From Segatella copri (GTDB lineage: Bacteria; Bacteroidota; Bacteroidia; Bacteroidales; Bacteroidaceae): DNA of 7,593 nt. Position numbers and translations under genes: made by a program. Below are positions 5,601-7,593 of this stretch, piece by piece. Positions within the stretch are counted from its first letter, which is position 1. Each line of letters opens with the position of its first letter. Under the pieces are notes generated by a model. That model ran no database searches. It saw nothing but the letters and a program-made list of their open reading frames with translations, and was not told where the DNA came from. Where the stretch lies: positions 1-7,593 of the forward strand of contig NZ_JAHOEA010000091.1 of the NCBI RefSeq assembly GCF_019127135.1, in the 5' to 3' direction.

Positions 5601-7376
5601 TTATTCAGCCTCGCGCTCGATGTAAGCAATAACATCGCCCTTGCGCACCTTGCTGCCCTGCTTGGCATTGATTTCTACGAGCTTGCCGCCCAATGCTGCC
5701 GGGATGGTTTCAAACTCGCCCCAAGGAGCCTGGATATAGCAGAAGGCATCACCTTCCTTATATTCCTTGCCGATGTATGGCTCTACAGCTGGCTGGCACT
5801 CGCCCTCGCCCTGGAATTCCCAGAAGATCTGACCGGCTACTGGTGCCACGATGGCATCTGCCTTGGCGTGCTTGAACTCTGCAAGCTGTGCAGGTGTAAG
5901 GGTTGTACCGAGCTTGGCATCCTTTGCCTTCTGAAGGTCGGCAAGGAAGTTCTTCTTTGCCTGTCCGCTCTTGTAGTTGCGATACTGCTCTGGGTGCATG
6001 GCGAGCTCGAAGAGTTCCTCGTCGTCCTGACCGTAATCCCAACCGTTCTCGTCCATCTCCTTCTTGAAGTCGTCGAGGGCGTTGGTGAGCAATGTGTGTG
6101 CATCTACGTCGGTAAACTCGCGGCCCTGCTTCTTGGCGAGCTCTACGAGTTCTGGGTCGATAGTTCCAGGAATCTTACCGCTCTTGCCGAGAATCATACC
6201 CCACATTGAGTCGTCCATCATGACGAAGCGGCCCTTGCCCTGCTCCATGGTGAGGAGGTTCATCAGTGAGATGTTCTTTACATACTGGCTGAATGGGGTT
6301 ACCAATGGAGGATAACCTACGCGTGGCCATACATACTCTACCTCGTCGAAGAGCTTGATGAGCAGGTCGTCCATAGACAACTCTTCCTCACCCTTCTTCT
6401 TGCGGATGTTGTTGATGGTCTGGCGCATACCGCCGAGGTCTGCCATCATACTACCCATCATACCGCCTGGGAGACCGCAACCGAGCAGGAGTGAAGACAT
6501 GATCTTGTTACCTGGGTTGATGAAATATCCGAGCCACTCGTCGATGAATTCCTGAGTCATGGCACGCGCCTTCATATAAGCGCTCATATTGATTTCAGGT
6601 ACCTCGAAGCCCTCGTTCTTCAGCATGCTGATAACTGAGATTACGTCTGGGTGAACCTTACCCCATGACAGTGGCTCGATGGCTGTATCGATGATGTCGG
6701 CACCGTTGTTGCATACCTCGAGGATAGAAGCCATAGAGAGACCAGGACCTGAGTGGCCATGATACTGGATGATGATCTGTGGATACTTGTCCTTGATCAT
6801 CTTGGTGAGCTTGCCGAGGAATGCTGGCTGGCCGATACCTGCCATATCCTTCAAGCAGATTTCCTCTGCACCGGCAGCGATGAGCTGGTCGGCGATGTTC
6901 ATGTAATATTCCAGGGTATGAACAGGAGAGTTGGTGATACAGAGTGCACACTGTGGAGTCATGCCGCCCTCCTTGGCCCACTTGATAGAAGGAATGATGT
7001 TGCGCACATCGTTCAGTCCGTCGAAGATACGTGTGATGTTGGTACCCTGCTTAGCCTTTACCTTATACATAAGGGCGCGCACGTCGTCAGGCACCGGATA
7101 CATACGAAGAGCGTTCAATCCGCGGTCGAGCATGTGAGTCTTGATACCCACCTCGTTGAAAGGTTTACAGAATGCGCGTACGGCATCGTTAGGGTTTTCA
7201 CCTGCCAGCAGGTTAACCTGCTCGAAGGCACCGCCGTTAGTCTCTACACGGCTAAAGCATCCCATTTCGATGATAACTGGGGCAATTTTAGCCAACTGAT
7301 CCTTGCGTGGCTGGAACTTACCAGAGCTCTGCCACATGTCTCGATAAACGAGACTGAACTGAATTTTCTTCTTCAT
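5601..7376 (-). CDS. oadA: OadA/PycB-like biotin-dependent carboxyltransferase subunit with lysine-less biotinyl-like domain
   Basis: Family members move CO2 between carboxybiotin and pyruvate/oxaloacetate (oxaloacetate decarboxylase alpha, pyruvate carboxylase B, transcarboxylase 5S). The 591-aa product has a TIM-barrel carboxyltransferase domain (about 5-275), a PYC_OADA-type domain (about 285-460) and a C-terminal biotinyl-like domain (about 506-591). Key residues seen are Arg12-Asp13 with Gln16 (RDMWQS), Arg85 (LDRGLN), RIFDGLNDVRN (116-126), Lys176 (ICLKDMAGIG, the carbamylated lysine of the family) and the metal histidines His206 and His208 (YHGHSGPG). Oddities: the usual HTHDTSG is HGHSGPG; the PGG-x-x-T/S loop reads PGGMMGS (303-309); and the biotin-accepting AMKM is APWG (550-553), with no lysine. 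It therefore probably relies on a biotin carrier protein encoded elsewhere. No oadB, oadG or biotin carboxylase gene is nearby, so decarboxylase versus carboxylase cannot be decided. The start ATG 7376 follows an A/T-rich leader and a good -7 element. The gene symbol marks the family, not a proven reaction. Confidence 0.8.
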   Translation of the reverse strand: MKKKIQFSLVYRDMWQSSGKFQPRKDQLAKIAPVIIEMGCFSRVETNGGAFEQVNLLAGENPNDAVRAFCKPFNEVGIKTHMLDRGLNALRMYPVPDDVRALMYKVKAKQGTNITRIFDGLNDVRNIIPSIKWAKEGGMTPQCALCITNSPVHTLEYYMNIADQLIAAGAEEICLKDMAGIGQPAFLGKLTKMIKDKYPQIIIQYHGHSGPGLSMASILEVCNNGADIIDTAIEPLSWGKVHPDVISVISMLKNEGFEVPEINMSAYMKARAMTQEFIDEWLGYFINPGNKIMSSLLLGCGLPGGMMGSMMADLGGMRQTINNIRKKKGEEELSMDDLLIKLFDEVEYVWPRVGYPPLVTPFSQYVKNISLMNLLTMEQGKGRFVMMDDSMWGMILGKSGKIPGTIDPELVELAKKQGREFTDVDAHTLLTNALDDFKKEMDENGWDYGQDDEELFELAMHPEQYRNYKSGQAKKNFLADLQKAKDAKLGTTLTPAQLAEFKHAKADAIVAPVAGQIFWEFQGEGECQPAVEPYIGKEYKEGDAFCYIQAPWGEFETIPAALGGKLVEINAKQGSKVRKGDVIAYIEREAE

Positions 7377-7427
7377 TATTTTTGTTCTTTTTCTTTATAT
7401 TCGATGTATGAATTAAATTCCAAGGTG

Positions 7428-7435
7428 CAAAATTA
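7428..7435 (-). promoter_or_regulatory. Bacteroidota-type -7 promoter element for the carboxyltransferase gene
   Basis: Read on the - strand this is TAATTTTG, an exact match to the Bacteroidota -7 consensus TAnnTTTG. Transcription would start near 7421-7424, giving a leader of roughly 45 bases before the ATG at 7376. The -33 region (consensus TTTG or TTG) is weak here; only T-rich sequence such as GATTTC is present. No comparable element appears between the carboxyltransferase and HD genes, so this may be the promoter for all three - strand genes. Confidence 0.6.
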
Positions 7436-7507
7436 GACAAAAAAATCGAGAAATCGTCCTATTCGCCTCTTTTTTTATATTTATTATGTTATTTATTCAA
7501 GTTTCGC

Positions 7508-7554
7508 AAGTTTTGCCCACACGCTCTGAAAGTTTTCGCCACACGCCCTGAAAG
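7508..7554. repeat. Two-copy tandem repeat, 22-base period, beside the REP element
   Basis: Copies 7508-7532 and 7530-7554 (25 bases each, overlapping by AAG) agree at 22 of 25 positions; both contain CACACG followed by a C/T change and CTGAAAG. A shorter relative, AAGTTTCGC, precedes them at 7499-7507. The second copy runs into the small GCCCT/AGGGC hairpin of the adjoining REP-like element, so the array may have grown out of the end of that element. Confidence 0.65.
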
Positions 7555-7588
7555 GGCAGAAGCTCCTAGCCCAGGGCATCGCCCTGGG
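7545..7588 (-). repeat. REP-like element, right edge, complete copy
   Basis: The main hairpin is CCCAGGGC/GCCCTGGG (7570-7577 and 7581-7588), an 8-bp stem with a 3-nt loop. A linker of 12 bases that includes AGCTCCTAG separates it from a small hairpin GCCCT/AGGGC (7545-7557), also with a 3-nt loop. On the - strand one frame reads HPGRCPGLGASALSGR, a peptide style familiar to me from spurious ORFs over Bacteroidota intergenic repeats. Positions 7560-7582 match the left window edge (1-23) in inverted orientation. RAYT-linked REP identity is inferred from structure alone. Confidence 0.8.
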
Positions 7589-7593
7589 TGTTT

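Noticed and set aside
7490..7593. Small protein on the - strand reading HPGRCPGLGASALSGR through the REP element
   Set aside because: It is open only because the palindromes lack stops in that frame; it has no start context, and this peptide style is typical of spurious ORFs over intergenic repeats.

Overview
The window looks like chromosomal DNA from a Bacteroidales bacterium, most likely a Prevotella/Segatella-type organism. Four things point there: an LptD of the Bacteroidota type, a carboxyltransferase of the OadA/PycB superfamily with a divergent active site, starts without Shine-Dalgarno sequences behind A/T-rich leaders, and a Bacteroidota-type promoter element (TAATTTTG). The genus is inferred from protein style, not proven.

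Layout. On the + strand, 75-1811 encodes a Pif1/RecD-like SF1 helicase with a TPR/coiled-coil tail. Facing it on the - strand are three genes in one direction: an OadA-like carboxyltransferase (7376-5601), a small HD-domain phosphohydrolase (5479-4943) and LptD (4926-2062). The HD gene and lptD are 16 bases apart and very probably form one transcript. No intrinsic terminator or -7 element is visible between the carboxyltransferase gene and the HD gene, so all three may be read from the promoter near 7428-7435. The helicase and lptD converge on a 250-base intergenic region that ends in a symmetric, bidirectional terminator.

The genes themselves are housekeeping in character: DNA unwinding, C3/C4 carboxylate metabolism and lipopolysaccharide export. 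I see no defence system, prophage, CRISPR array, RNA gene or complete mobile element. The unusual content lies elsewhere. First, every intergenic gap carries its own repeat family: REP-like palindromes with 8-bp stems and 3-nt loops, a perfect 31-bp inverted pair flanked by a 17-bp direct repeat, mirrored TGTTGAA heptamers, and short tandem repeats. Second, the carboxyltransferase ends in a biotinyl-like domain in which the biotin-accepting MKM motif is replaced by PWG. Third, the HD gene carries a perfect 13-bp hairpin inside its coding sequence.

The same 23-bp REP-like sequence lies at both ends of the window in opposite orientation, so the whole segment is bracketed by an inverted repeat.
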